Shown here piece by piece: positions 6,892 to 15,330 of a DNA stretch of 32,110 nt. The stretch's first letter is position 1, and the number at the start of each line of letters is the position of its first letter. The translations under genes and the position numbers were made by a program. The stretch covers positions 1 through 32,110 of the forward strand of contig JADGEH010000055.1 of assembly GCA_016744475.1 (NCBI GenBank). The letters are read 5' to 3'. The notes beneath the pieces are model-generated. The model made no database searches. It saw nothing but the letters and a program-made list of their open reading frames with translations, and had not been told where the DNA came from. The stretch is from Thiotrichales bacterium (GTDB lineage Bacteria > Pseudomonadota > Gammaproteobacteria > Beggiatoales > Beggiatoaceae).

Positions 6892-7299
6892 TTACTTTGA
6901 TGGCATTGAATTTTTTATCATATTAATCAAAGCCAATACTTTAGCTTCAATCATATCTCGAATCGCATTAAATTCGCTGCTGTCCATGTGTTTGGGGTCG
7001 GGTATGGCCCAATCTTGTCGATGTACGGCATTGACCAATGGACATTCATCACCGCAGCCCATGGTAATGGCGTATTCATAATCAACCGCTGGAATATCGC
7101 TTAAGGCTTTGGAATCATGCTGGTTTAAGTCATAACTGATGGCTTGCATTGAGGTGATTGCTTTAGGGTTGACTTGCCCTGATGGGCGTGAACCTGCGCT
7201 GTAGGCGCTAATGAGGTGTTTACCGTGTATTTTGGCAAAGGCTTCTGCCATTTGGCTACGACAGGAGTTTTCTACACAAACAAAGAGTATGTTTTTCAT
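6892..7299 (-). CDS. arsC: Arsenate reductase, low-molecular-weight phosphatase type
   Basis: A 135-residue cytoplasmic enzyme reducing arsenate to arsenite. The N-terminus KNILFVCVENSCRSQMAEA has the CX5R phosphate/arsenate loop (C8-R14). C82 and C86 in MGCGDECP are candidates for the relay disulfide, and IPDPKH supplies the acid residue. The start is the Met at 7299, preceded by AGGA at suitable distance. The frame is open to 7467, but that 56-residue extension has no family similarity and is rejected. It leads the arsC-acr3 operon. Confidence 0.94.
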   Translation of the reverse strand: MKNILFVCVENSCRSQMAEAFAKIHGKHLISAYSAGSRPSGQVNPKAITSMQAISYDLNQHDSKALSDIPAVDYEYAITMGCGDECPLVNAVHRQDWAIPDPKHMDSSEFNAIRDMIEAKVLALINMIKNSMPSK

Positions 7300-7560
7300 A
7301 AGGCATTCCTTGAGTGAACCCGCCATGAAGACGAGCAGGTTATTAACAACAATGCTTATCCATAGGACAACATTTTGACTTAAACCACGATAATGAGGGG
7401 GAAGAAATATCGCCAGTATGGAGGGAGGGTTGCAATGAGCGCAACCTGAATCCAATACTTTTAACATGACTTAAATTGTCACAATAATGCAATACGCTAG
7501 ACATATTCCCACCCCATAATGCGCAGCTTCTTTGTTCAACATTCTATGGAGATTGGGTTT

Positions 7561-9174
7561 ATGAAGCCATTTGCTCGTTCAACTTTAGCCGTCGCTTTGT
7601 CTGCAAGCTTAGTGACACCGGTATTTGCTGATTTTGGTAAAACCACAGAAATGCGCATGATGCGCTGGGCTAGTTTTTATTTTGGTGTGAGTAATGACAT
7701 CCAAGAATCTGCCGTCACGCCTGAAGGCTATATACGTGATAAAACCGAACAAGCGGGTGATTTGATTAAGCATTCTGACAATCTTAAAGTTGAATTTGTG
7801 ACCCGTGATGCAGCCAATAAATTGGATTTAATGGTGCTTTATCCACAAGATAACCCTACACATATCGTGGGTTGTATTGAAGGCGGTAGCGAAGACTTAG
7901 CCAATGGCAAAAAAAACCCTTCAGTACAAGCTATTGCTTTAGATGGTAGTAGCGTCACCACTATTTTGCGCGGCATGGATCGTTGTGATGGCATTCGTCG
8001 CACGGTTTGGGGGAGCGTATTAGCTACGGAAGAAACTGATGATGGTCAAGCCTATGAAATCCTTGATCCTCTGAATGTGACAGAGCACACCATTACTGAT
8101 CGTGCCGCAGGTACCATAGTCGATAGCAATGGTGCGGCTGCAACTCAAGTGGTCAAACACAATGCGCTGCCTACTATGGCTTGGGAAGGTTTGACGGTGC
8201 TGGACTCTGGTGTGATATATGGTGGTGATGAATTGCGTCCAGGAACGGATGTGGACGACAACGATGGCGGTGCCATGTTTAAGTTTGTACCAGCTACATT
8301 ACATACGGGCAATACCCCTTTAACGGATTTAGCGCAGTCGCCTTTCACTGTGGGTAAAACTTATGCACTACAAGTGAGTTGCCGCGATAGCAAACGTCAA
8401 TTTGGCCAAGGTTGCGAAGTCGGTAACGGTGCTTGGATTGAAGTCAATGCAGCGACTGCACGCGCTGATGCAAACAAAAATGGCGCAACAGGGTTCTACC
8501 GCCCGGAAGATTTACATAAAGACCCTAACTACACTGCCGATGATGGCAGCATTCGTTTTTGCTGGACAAATACAGGAAATAAAGGTGCGCAAAATTATGG
8601 TGAAATTATGTGTGCCATTGATAAAAAGCCTAATGAAGTCGTCGTGGATGCCGACAACGGTGGCACAGACTTAAATACTGTGGTGACCCGTTTTATCGTG
8701 GGTAATCCTGACATGAATGCCCCCGATAGTTTTGAATTCCAACCGGGTACCGGTGTGCATTATGTCATTGAAGATAATAGCAATGGCGATATTTGGGCTT
8801 GTTTGCCCGATGGTACTGACCGCGACCTGATGAGCGATGGCTGTATTAAAGTAATTTCGGTGATGGATAAAACTGCTGAACCGACAGGCTTTTTCTTTGC
8901 ACCTGATGGCAAAACAGCTTATTTGTCTATCCAGCACAGCAGCGATGCTGAAGGCTTGGAAGTAGATGGTTATCCTACTGATGATTTGTTGAAAATCACG
9001 GGGTTTGGTGATGTGCTAAAACCTTCTGATTTGGATGGCAGCTTGCAGTTAAATGCAGGAAGTGCCACGTTGGAAGATAATAATGTCATCCGTATCAATG
9101 ACTTCACTTATGGTGGTGTACCTTTAAGTGTCGGCATTAAAATCAATATGGATGGTACTTGGGAACTGCGTTAA
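7561..9174 (+). CDS. Exported PhoX/DUF839-like phosphatase-family protein
   Basis: A 537-residue protein. The start MKPFARSTLAVALSASLV with cleavage after PVFA is a Sec-type signal peptide, so it acts in the periplasm or outside. The mature part is beta-propeller-like, with the DUF839/PhoX marks RTVWGSVLATEE, a Ca-binding-like Asp/Gly-rich loop (DVDDNDGG), and near the end EPTGFFFAPDGKTAYLSIQHS. PhoX enzymes are Ca/Fe-dependent phosphomonoesterases normally exported by Tat; no twin arginine is visible here. It could be a divergent phosphatase or an uncharacterised DUF839 protein. The start is the ATG eight bases after GGAGA; an upstream ATG at 7519 would bury the signal peptide. Confidence 0.8.
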   Translation: MKPFARSTLAVALSASLVTPVFADFGKTTEMRMMRWASFYFGVSNDIQESAVTPEGYIRDKTEQAGDLIKHSDNLKVEFVTRDAANKLDLMVLYPQDNPTHIVGCIEGGSEDLANGKKNPSVQAIALDGSSVTTILRGMDRCDGIRRTVWGSVLATEETDDGQAYEILDPLNVTEHTITDRAAGTIVDSNGAAATQVVKHNALPTMAWEGLTVLDSGVIYGGDELRPGTDVDDNDGGAMFKFVPATLHTGNTPLTDLAQSPFTVGKTYALQVSCRDSKRQFGQGCEVGNGAWIEVNAATARADANKNGATGFYRPEDLHKDPNYTADDGSIRFCWTNTGNKGAQNYGEIMCAIDKKPNEVVVDADNGGTDLNTVVTRFIVGNPDMNAPDSFEFQPGTGVHYVIEDNSNGDIWACLPDGTDRDLMSDGCIKVISVMDKTAEPTGFFFAPDGKTAYLSIQHSSDAEGLEVDGYPTDDLLKITGFGDVLKPSDLDGSLQLNAGSATLEDNNVIRINDFTYGGVPLSVGIKINMDGTWELR

Positions 9175-9183
9175 GCTCAGCAT

Positions 9184-9272
9184 TTTCCGCGCTTTTTTGA
9201 GACGAATAGCGAGCTATTCGTCTCAAAAGCCATATTTTTTAGCTAGGATGCCGGTTCCTCGCAACAAGTCTA
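9184..9272. mobile_element. MITE-like element, copy E6, right half with central hairpin
   Basis: A perfect hairpin (arms TTTTGAGACGAATAGC / GCTATTCGTCTCAAAA, 9195-9228) matches the centre of E2. To its right come a TAGC-type mark (complement TAGCTAAAA) and the end ...CCTCGCAACAAGTCTA. The left terminal repeat is gone. It lies 9 bp after the PhoX-like gene, where the hairpin may now act as its terminator. Confidence 0.72.
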
Positions 9273-9290
9273 ATTTTTATCAGACTTAAG

Positions 9291-9319
9291 TTGACAAACC
9301 CTATAGGCTTCCCTAGAAT
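9291..9319 (+). promoter_or_regulatory. Sigma70 promoter of tRNA-Met
   Basis: TTGACA (9291-9296), a 17-bp spacer and TAGAAT (9314-9319), then a GC-rich discriminator (CTCCCGCC) of the kind linked to stringent control of stable RNA genes. The tRNA begins 31 bp after the -10 box. Confidence 0.82.
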
Positions 9320-9350
9320 CTCCCGCCTTCAACAGTTTGCTTCGTTGTAT

Positions 9351-9427
9351 GGCTATGTAGCTCAGTTGGTTAGAGCGCGGCACTCATAATGCTGAGGTCG
9401 GTGGTTCAAATCCACCCATAGCCACCA
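9351..9427 (+). tRNA. tRNA-Met (CAU)
   Basis: A complete cloverleaf: acceptor GGCTATG/CATAGCC, D-arm GCTC...GAGC, anticodon loop CTCATAA with CAT at 9385-9387, T-arm GGTGG-TTCAAAT-CCACC, and encoded CCA. The acceptor and T-arm resemble the elongator methionine tRNA. A Lys2-modified Ile isoacceptor is not excluded from sequence alone. Confidence 0.93.
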
Positions 9428-9556
9428 TCCCTTCTCTGCTGTCTTTTTTATCCTCCGCTGACTACACATCCTGTCTTTGCTCGGTATACTGCCTCGTCCA
9501 TTGCATCATGCATGATGCGTTTATTCTTCTAGCCCTTTCTTGCGGGGAGACTCTAT

Positions 9557-10363
9557 ATGCGAGATACGTTTTCCAAGTTGCGCTTGCACGGTTTTAATAA
9601 TTTAACAAAGTCATTGAGCTTTAATATTTATGATATTTGTTATGCGAAAACCCTAAGTGAACGGGAAGAATATATCGAATATATTGATGAGGTGTATAAC
9701 ACAGAAAAACTCACCCAAACTTTGTTAGACGTGGTGAAGATTATTGAGGCCAATGTGCTCAATGTGGCACGTCAAGATTATGAGCCGCAAGGGGCGAGCG
9801 TCACGATGTTGATCTCTGAAGAGTCTGTGTGTACCCGAAATATAGCGCATACCGCATCTCCTGGGCCCTTACCTGATGCCATTGTCGCACATTTAGATAA
9901 AAGCCATATCGCAGTACATACCTATCCTGAAAACCATCCTGACAGCAAGGGCATTAGTACGTTTCGTGCTGATATTGATGTGTCTACTTGTGGACAGATT
10001 TCGCCACTCAAAGCCTTAAATTATTTGATTCATAGTTTTGATTCAGACATTGTGACGATGGATTATCGGGTACGAGGCTTTACGCGAGATGTTGATGGTT
10101 ATAAACATTATATTGATCACCCCATTCACTCGATTCAAAATTATATTTCTCAAGACACTAAAGATCGTTATCAAATGGTGGATGTGAATGTCTATCAAGA
10201 AAATTTATTTCACACTAAAATGGTTTTGAAAGAATTTGACTTAAATAGTTATTTATTTGGCTTGGATAGCAATGAATTATCGACTGAAGAACAAGCCGAA
10301 ATCCAAGGTTATGTGCAACGAGAAATGATGGAAATTTTCTATGCGCGTAATATGCAGTCTTAA
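9557..10363 (+). CDS. speD: S-adenosylmethionine decarboxylase, enterobacterial type
   Basis: A 268-residue proenzyme that makes decarboxylated SAM for spermidine synthesis. It matches class 1A (E. coli-type) SpeD along its length: [19 protein letters not shown] at the N-terminus and [14 protein letters not shown] at the self-cleavage site. Cleavage before Ser116 would create the pyruvoyl cofactor. [12 protein letters not shown] and [17 protein letters not shown] follow as in the family. GGGGAGA lies upstream of the ATG. No spermidine synthase gene is nearby, so the partner is encoded elsewhere. Confidence 0.96.
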   Translation: MRDTFSKLRLHGFNNLTKSLSFNIYDICYAKTLSEREEYIEYIDEVYNTEKLTQTLLDVVKIIEANVLNVARQDYEPQGASVTMLISEESVCTRNIAHTASPGPLPDAIVAHLDKSHIAVHTYPENHPDSKGISTFRADIDVSTCGQISPLKALNYLIHSFDSDIVTMDYRVRGFTRDVDGYKHYIDHPIHSIQNYISQDTKDRYQMVDVNVYQENLFHTKMVLKEFDLNSYLFGLDSNELSTEEQAEIQGYVQREMMEIFYARNMQS

Positions 10364-10406
10364 ACAATACCGATAGACTCGTTTCTCGATACGATGGAGC
10401 TAAAGG

Positions 10407-10592
10407 ATGTTTAATATTAAAATACATCATATTTTTGCTTTTCTATTTTTTTTCATAGCTATGATATTTTATGCTATAGGTTATAAAGTTTTAGGTGGAT
10501 TAGGTTTTTTTCTTGGAATAGTATTTGAAACATTAGCCTGGACTGCCTTATGTTCTGAATCAGACTGTTCGCCAACACAGCATAAAAAATAA
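10407..10592 (+). CDS. Small two-helix membrane protein
   Basis: A 61-residue protein with two hydrophobic segments (residues ~8-26 and ~28-48) and a short Cys-containing polar tail (CSESDCSPTQHKK). GGAG lies seven bases before the ATG. It is not recognised. It follows speD by about 45 bp on the same strand and may share its transcript. An E3 element begins five bases after its stop. Confidence 0.6.
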   Translation: MFNIKIHHIFAFLFFFIAMIFYAIGYKVLGGLGFFLGIVFETLAWTALCSESDCSPTQHKK

Positions 10593-10596
10593 ATAT

Positions 10597-10757
10597 TAGA
10601 CTTGTCCGAGTTTAAACGCCGTAGCGAAAAGCAGCGGGATTGAGTGGTTTTTTTCGTTCATTTGAGGCGAATAGTCATTCTATTTAACGAGAATGAACGG
10701 GGAAAACCGCCAATATCCGCTGTTTTGCAGTCGGTGTTTTAAACTCGGACAAGTCTA
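10597..10757. mobile_element. MITE-like inverted-repeat element, copy E3
   Basis: A 161-bp element with perfect 20-bp ends TAGACTTGTCCGAGTTTAAA and complement. Inner marks are TAGCGAAAAGC on the left and the complement of ACTGCAAAAC on the right, so the core is inverted relative to E2. The centre reads GCGAATAGTCATTCTATTTAA. Ends abut TA. It lies between the small membrane gene and cheR; a longer cheR frame would start inside it. Confidence 0.87.
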
Positions 10758-10776
10758 TTTATTAGGACATCCTATT

Positions 10777-11631
10777 TTGCCTCCATTCCCCGGCTTATTA
10801 AGCATCAGCGATGATGAGTTCAAACATTTCCAGCAGCTTATTTATAAAGCGTCTGGGATTCATTTACCTGCCACAAAGAAAATGCTGGTGGTGAGCCGTT
10901 TATCAAAACGGGTGCGACACCACGGTCTCGATAGCCTGCAACATTATTATCAATTCATTACTCATGCGCATCATGCGGATGAATTTCAAATTATGGTGGA
11001 TTTACTCACCACCAATGAAACCTACTTTTTTCGTGAACCTGAACATTTTTCACAGCTTAAACAACTGCTTCCTGATTATCCTCGTGAACATCCTTTTCAA
11101 GCTTGGAGTGCGGCCTGTTCTTCAGGTGAGGAAGGCTACAGCATGGCTATGACGTTAATGGAATTGTTTGGCACTGGACGGGCTTGGTCTGTGTTAGGCA
11201 CCGACATCAGTGCTCGCATGTTGCACATTGCACGCAACGCGGTATACCCCATTAATGCAACAGAACACATTCCGAAAAATTATTTAAGTCAATATTGCTT
11301 AAAAGGCGTGCGTTCTCAGGCCGGTACTTTTCGTATTGAAAAGAAATTACGGGATCGCGTTAAATTTCAACAACTCAATTTAAATGCTCCCCATATTCCT
11401 CATTTGCCGCATTTTGATTTGATTTTATTGCGCAATGTTTTAATTTATTTCGATATTCCCACTAAGCGCCAATTAATTCACAAAATGATTGACCAATTGC
11501 GTCCAGGGGGATACTTGTTGATCGGTCATGCAGAAAATTTATCCAGCTTAAGTACGCCAGAAATTCATGCACAACTGAGCAGTGTGGCACCCACCGTCTA
11601 TCGCAAAAAATTATCTACCAGTGGGGGATAA
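10777..11631 (+). CDS. cheR: Chemotaxis protein methyltransferase
   Basis: A SAM-dependent enzyme that methylates glutamates of chemoreceptors. Visible are the N-terminal helical domain (ISDDEFKHFQQLIYKASGIHL), the LTTNETYFFREPEHF block, the SAM-binding AWSAACSSGEEGYSMAM, and LLRNVLIYFD near the C-terminus. The frame opens at ATG 10693, but its first 22 codons are element E3 and do not look like CheR. The TTG at 10777, with AGGA nine bases before, gives 284 residues, the usual size. This start is my inference. The stop abuts cheD, so cheR-cheD-cheB form one operon for receptor adaptation. No receptor, cheA or cheW is in the window. Confidence 0.93.
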   Translation: MPPFPGLLSISDDEFKHFQQLIYKASGIHLPATKKMLVVSRLSKRVRHHGLDSLQHYYQFITHAHHADEFQIMVDLLTTNETYFFREPEHFSQLKQLLPDYPREHPFQAWSAACSSGEEGYSMAMTLMELFGTGRAWSVLGTDISARMLHIARNAVYPINATEHIPKNYLSQYCLKGVRSQAGTFRIEKKLRDRVKFQQLNLNAPHIPHLPHFDLILLRNVLIYFDIPTKRQLIHKMIDQLRPGGYLLIGHAENLSSLSTPEIHAQLSSVAPTVYRKKLSTSGG

Positions 11632-12144
11632 ATGGACGGCCCAAAAAGCGCAGGCGAGGAAATATTCCTTCGCCCCGGTGAATTTTATTTTGGTCATGGG
11701 GATGTGCGGGTGCGAACGATTTTAGGCTCTTGTATCGCTATCACTGCATGGCACCCGCAACAAAAAATCGGCGGTATGTGTCATTTTATGCTGTCCAGAC
11801 CGCAAAAAGTGGTCACGCCGCATTTGGACGGACGCTATGCGGAAGATGCCGTGGAATTATTTTTACAACACATGGCTCAACACAAAACCCGACCTAATGA
11901 ATATCAAGTCAAGCTATTTGGCGGCGGCAATATGTTTCCAGACATCAGTAAAAGTCCTGGCAATAATATCGGTCAGCGCAATATACAAGTGGCTCGTGCT
12001 TTATTACGTCACCATCCATTTCGTATTTATGCCAGCCATTTAGGTGGTGTCGGTTATCGTCGTGCTATTTTGCATTTACCCAGTGGTGAAGTCTGGATTT
12101 ATCACAATAGCCAATCATCCCCCTCGGCGGGAGAACCCTTTTGA
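11632..12144 (+). CDS. cheD: Chemoreceptor glutamine deamidase
   Basis: A 170-residue CheD. It converts specific receptor Gln to Glu. The catalytic Cys is in TILGSCIAITAWHP (C34) and His in GGMCHFML (H51), followed by KLFGGGNMF and ARALL...GGVGYRRAILHLPSGEVW. The ATG directly follows the cheR stop, and the last codons overlap the cheB start by three bases (TTGA), so translation is coupled. Confidence 0.95.
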   Translation: MDGPKSAGEEIFLRPGEFYFGHGDVRVRTILGSCIAITAWHPQQKIGGMCHFMLSRPQKVVTPHLDGRYAEDAVELFLQHMAQHKTRPNEYQVKLFGGGNMFPDISKSPGNNIGQRNIQVARALLRHHPFRIYASHLGGVGYRRAILHLPSGEVWIYHNSQSSPSAGEPF

Positions 12145-13220
12145 AAAAAATAAAAGCTATCGTCATTGATGACTCAGCCGTAGTCCGACAAGCTTTCACC
12201 GAAATTCTCAAAGAAGCTATCGGCATTGAACTGATTGCCGCTTCTGCTGATCCCATTTTTGCCATGAAGCACATGCGCAAACAATGGCCTGATGTGATTA
12301 TTCTCGATATTGAAATGCCCCGTATGGATGGCTTGACCTTTCTGCGCAAAATTATGCAAGAACACCCTACGCCGGTCGTGGTGTGTTCCAGCCTCACCGA
12401 AGAAGGCGCTCAAACCACATTACAGGTGATGTCAGCGGGGGCTGTGGACATCATCACTAAGCCTAAAATGGGTTTACAGGATTTTTTCCAAGACTCCCGC
12501 CGTACCTTAGTCGATACGATTAAAGCGGCGACTCAAGCCAGCATGAAAAAATTGCAGCGCAACGCGGTGATGTCTGAAGCCATCCGAGTCAAGCCTAAGC
12601 TCAGTGCCGATGCCATGATTGCGCCGCAAACCAAGCCGCGAATGGTATCGGGCATCGGTGATCCGGTGATTGCGATTGGTGCTTCTACGGGCGGTACTCA
12701 AGCCTTAGAAGTGGTGCTGAAAAGTTTGCCGATTGATTGTCCGCCCGTGCTCGTTGTACAGCACATGCCCGCTGGTTTTACAGCCGCTTTTGCTAATCGT
12801 CTCAATGGCATTTGTGCGATAGAAGTGAAAGAAGCTGAACATCTGGATGAAGTACATACGGGACGTGCGTTGATTGCCCCTGGTGCTTATCACATGTTGT
12901 TGCAACGCAGCGGCGTGCATAAATACTGTGTAGACATCAAAGATGGGCCGGTCATCAATCGCCACCGTCCTTCGGTGGACGTGCTATTTCGATCTGTCGC
13001 ACAAACGGCGGGGAAAAATGCGATGGGCGTACTTATGACGGGGATGGGGGATGACGGTGCGCGAGGTTTGGAAGAAATCCACAAAACGGGGGCTCGTACC
13101 ATCGCCCAAAACGAAGACACCTGCGTGGTGTACGGTATGCCCAAAGAAGCCATCAAACGCGGTGCCGTCGATGACATACTGCCTTTGGAAAAAATTGCAG
13201 CGGCTTTGACTGAGCGTTAA
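12141..13220 (+). CDS. cheB: Chemotaxis response regulator, protein-glutamate methylesterase
   Basis: A 359-residue two-domain protein: a receiver (DD at 10-11, phosphoacceptor D56 in IILDIEMP, K107 in ITKPK), then a linker and methylesterase domain with S182 (AIGASTGG), H208 (VVQHMP) and D304 (MGDDGARGL). It removes receptor methyl groups or deamidates them when phosphorylated by CheA. The TTG start overlaps the cheD stop; KKIKAIVIDDSAVVR is the normal N-terminus. It is intact and of family length. Confidence 0.96.
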   Translation: MKKIKAIVIDDSAVVRQAFTEILKEAIGIELIAASADPIFAMKHMRKQWPDVIILDIEMPRMDGLTFLRKIMQEHPTPVVVCSSLTEEGAQTTLQVMSAGAVDIITKPKMGLQDFFQDSRRTLVDTIKAATQASMKKLQRNAVMSEAIRVKPKLSADAMIAPQTKPRMVSGIGDPVIAIGASTGGTQALEVVLKSLPIDCPPVLVVQHMPAGFTAAFANRLNGICAIEVKEAEHLDEVHTGRALIAPGAYHMLLQRSGVHKYCVDIKDGPVINRHRPSVDVLFRSVAQTAGKNAMGVLMTGMGDDGARGLEEIHKTGARTIAQNEDTCVVYGMPKEAIKRGAVDDILPLEKIAAALTER

Positions 13221-13241
13221 AAAACCTGACTGACTATCCCT

Positions 13242-13958
13242 ATGAACTCCAATCTGTCTCTTTATCCCAGCCCCACTGTCATGGTCGATATTGTGATTTT
13301 CACTGTCGAGCAAGACACTTTGAAAGTGTTATTAATCAAACGCGGGATTGAACCTTTTTATGGGGAAAATGCTTTACCGGGAGGTTCCGTGCAATTGGAG
13401 CACGATCATACTTTAGAGGATGCGGCTAAGCGCGAATTAGAAGAAGAAACCGGGATTAACCACACTTACTTAGAACAACTTTACACCTACGGCAGTGCGC
13501 AACGTGATCCACGCGGTTGGACGGTCAGCGTGGCGTATTTTGCGCTAGTCGCAGCGGATGAAGTGCGTTTAAAAGCGGGCAGTGATGCGGCTGAAGCGTA
13601 TTGGCATAGTATTCAAGGCCACCGCGTTGAATTCCCCTTGGCATTTGACCATGCCATCATTTTACAAGATGCCATTGAGCGTTTACGTGCCAAAGTCGAG
13701 TACACCGATATTGCCGTACATTTATTGCCGCAAGCTTTCACGCTGAGTGAGTTTCAACGGATTTATGAAATCATCATGCAAGAGACACTGAATAAAAGTT
13801 CCTTTCGCAAGCGCGTTGATCAAGCGGGCATCGTCAAACCCATTAAAGGTCAAATGCGCACAGGTTCTAATCGTCCCGCGCAGTTGTATCGCTTTACAAA
13901 CACCAACAACAACCGCCTATTTTTCCCGCGTAGTTTGGTCTGGGCCGAGAAAAAATAG
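13242..13958 (+). CDS. NrtR-like NUDIX-domain regulator
   Basis: A 238-residue protein with a NUDIX domain followed by a C-terminal winged helix, the layout of NrtR-type regulators of NAD metabolism. Visible are LPGGS, a NUDIX box core RELEEETG, then LPLAFDH-like EFPLAFDHAIIL, and the DNA-binding part SSFRKRVDQAGIV...GSNRPAQLYRF. The box deviates from GX5EX7REUXEEXGU: the loop is longer and the first Glu is His, so hydrolysis may be weak or lost, as in some NrtR regulators. It follows cheB by 21 bp but is not obviously linked. No NAD gene adjoins it, so targets are unknown. ADP-ribose/sugar hydrolase is the alternative. Confidence 0.82.
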   Translation: MNSNLSLYPSPTVMVDIVIFTVEQDTLKVLLIKRGIEPFYGENALPGGSVQLEHDHTLEDAAKRELEEETGINHTYLEQLYTYGSAQRDPRGWTVSVAYFALVAADEVRLKAGSDAAEAYWHSIQGHRVEFPLAFDHAIILQDAIERLRAKVEYTDIAVHLLPQAFTLSEFQRIYEIIMQETLNKSSFRKRVDQAGIVKPIKGQMRTGSNRPAQLYRFTNTNNNRLFFPRSLVWAEKK

Positions 13959-13974
13959 CCCAGTCCCTCCTCTT

Positions 13975-15078
13975 TCAGCTCAAAACACTGCGCAGTGCTT
14001 CAATGCATTGTTGGTTCTCATGTTCTGCTCCAATACTAATACGCAAATGCGTGGGCAAACCATAATTAGCCACCGGACGCACGATCACACCTTTGCGCAG
14101 TAACTTCTCATACACTTCGACACCTGATCGCTGCATATCGACGCAAATAAAATTACCAACAGAGGGGATAAAGTCCAAGCCCATCTGCGTAAAAGCGTCG
14201 CTCAATTGCTGCATCCCCGATTCATTCAAGGCGACCACTTGCTCTAAGTGAGATTGATCCTGTATCGCTATTTCAGCCGCTAATAAAGCCATGCTGTTGA
14301 CATTAAACGGCTGGCGCACGCGGTTGAGCAAATCGGCAACATCAGGGTGCGAGACGCTGTAACCCACACGCAATCCTGCCAAGCCATATGCTTTGGAAAA
14401 AGTACGCACAATAATGAGGTTAGGATGTTGTGCCAGCCACGGTAAGCTGTTGGGATAGTCAGCGGCTTTCACATATTCAAAATAGGCTTCATCCAGCACG
14501 ATGATGACCTCTTGAGGAACGGATTCAATAAAGGCTTTCAAAGCCTTGTCGTCTACCCAAGTGCCCGTCGGATTATTGGGATTGGCGATAAAAATAATCC
14601 GCGTTGTATCATCTAGGCCCTTCCGCATCGCTGACAAATCATGGCCCCAAGCTTTAGCGGGAATTTCTTGTGCTTTAGCACCGATGGCCTGTGTGGCTAA
14701 TGCATAAATCGCAAAAGCATGTTGCGAAAACATCACGCCCACGTCCGGTGCGGCAAAAACCCGCGCAATGATGTCAAGAATGTCATTAGAACCATTGCCC
14801 AGCGTGATGTGCTGCGGTGTCACTCCGAGTTGTTGGCTAAGCGAATGCTTTAAGCGAAAACCGCCGCCATCGGGATAACCAGCGATGTTTTCTGGAGAAC
14901 ATTGTTGTCGTAATGCTTCTAATGCTCGTGGGCTGGGGCCCAGAGGATTTTCATTAGAAGCGAGTTTAATGGCGTTTTGAATGCCGTATTCACGTTCAAG
15001 TTCTTCTAGCGGTTTACCGGGTTGATAAGGACTTAAACCTTGAACGCCTGGAGTGGCGAGGGAGAAAAAATCACACAT
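13975..15078 (-). CDS. hisC: Histidinol-phosphate aminotransferase
   Basis: A fold-type I PLP aminotransferase, about 367 residues, for the seventh step of histidine synthesis. Motifs are LSPYQPGKPLEEL, LASNENPLGPSP, NPNNPTGT, the strand VLDEAYFEY, and FSKAYGLAGLRVGY with the PLP lysine. The start is set at the Met (15078) preceding CDFFSLATPGVQGL, the family N-terminus; the frame extends 11 codons further without a ribosome site. It is solitary, as HisC2-type genes often are, and could also serve other imidazole or aromatic substrates. Confidence 0.94.
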   Translation of the reverse strand: MCDFFSLATPGVQGLSPYQPGKPLEELEREYGIQNAIKLASNENPLGPSPRALEALRQQCSPENIAGYPDGGGFRLKHSLSQQLGVTPQHITLGNGSNDILDIIARVFAAPDVGVMFSQHAFAIYALATQAIGAKAQEIPAKAWGHDLSAMRKGLDDTTRIIFIANPNNPTGTWVDDKALKAFIESVPQEVIIVLDEAYFEYVKAADYPNSLPWLAQHPNLIIVRTFSKAYGLAGLRVGYSVSHPDVADLLNRVRQPFNVNSMALLAAEIAIQDQSHLEQVVALNESGMQQLSDAFTQMGLDFIPSVGNFICVDMQRSGVEVYEKLLRKGVIVRPVANYGLPTHLRISIGAEHENQQCIEALRSVLS

Positions 15079-15243
15079 GATGGGTCTCTTAGTGTTGTCA
15101 TTGCGTGCCATGCATTTTAAGCAGGTTCAATAGACGTGTTTTTAACGGTGTGTGGTGATAAAAAAATTAATAGGGAACAGAACGCTTTTTAAATTAAAAG
15201 CTTAGCTGTCGAGACAAACGCGGTCGCTCACCTCAGTCAACAA

Positions 15244-15330
15244 AGTCCGGGTTATTGGTTGAGAAAAAGCGGAAAAACAGACCAAAATCCACGCCTTTGC
15301 AGTCGATGAATGCCCCTTGCAACAAGTCTA
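15244..15330. mobile_element. MITE-like element, copy E5, one half
   Basis: It matches the left half of E2 read in reverse: TTGGTTGAGAAAAAGCGG, CACGCCTTTGCAGTCGATG, and the end CCCCTTGCAACAAGTCTA. The other half and its terminal repeat are missing. Its outer end (TAG on the minus strand) coincides with the stop codon of the TraB/GumN gene. Confidence 0.75.

Noticed and set aside
7300-7467. 56-residue N-terminal extension of arsC
   Set aside because: The CX5R loop must be close to the N-terminus in this family, and AGGA precedes the internal ATG.
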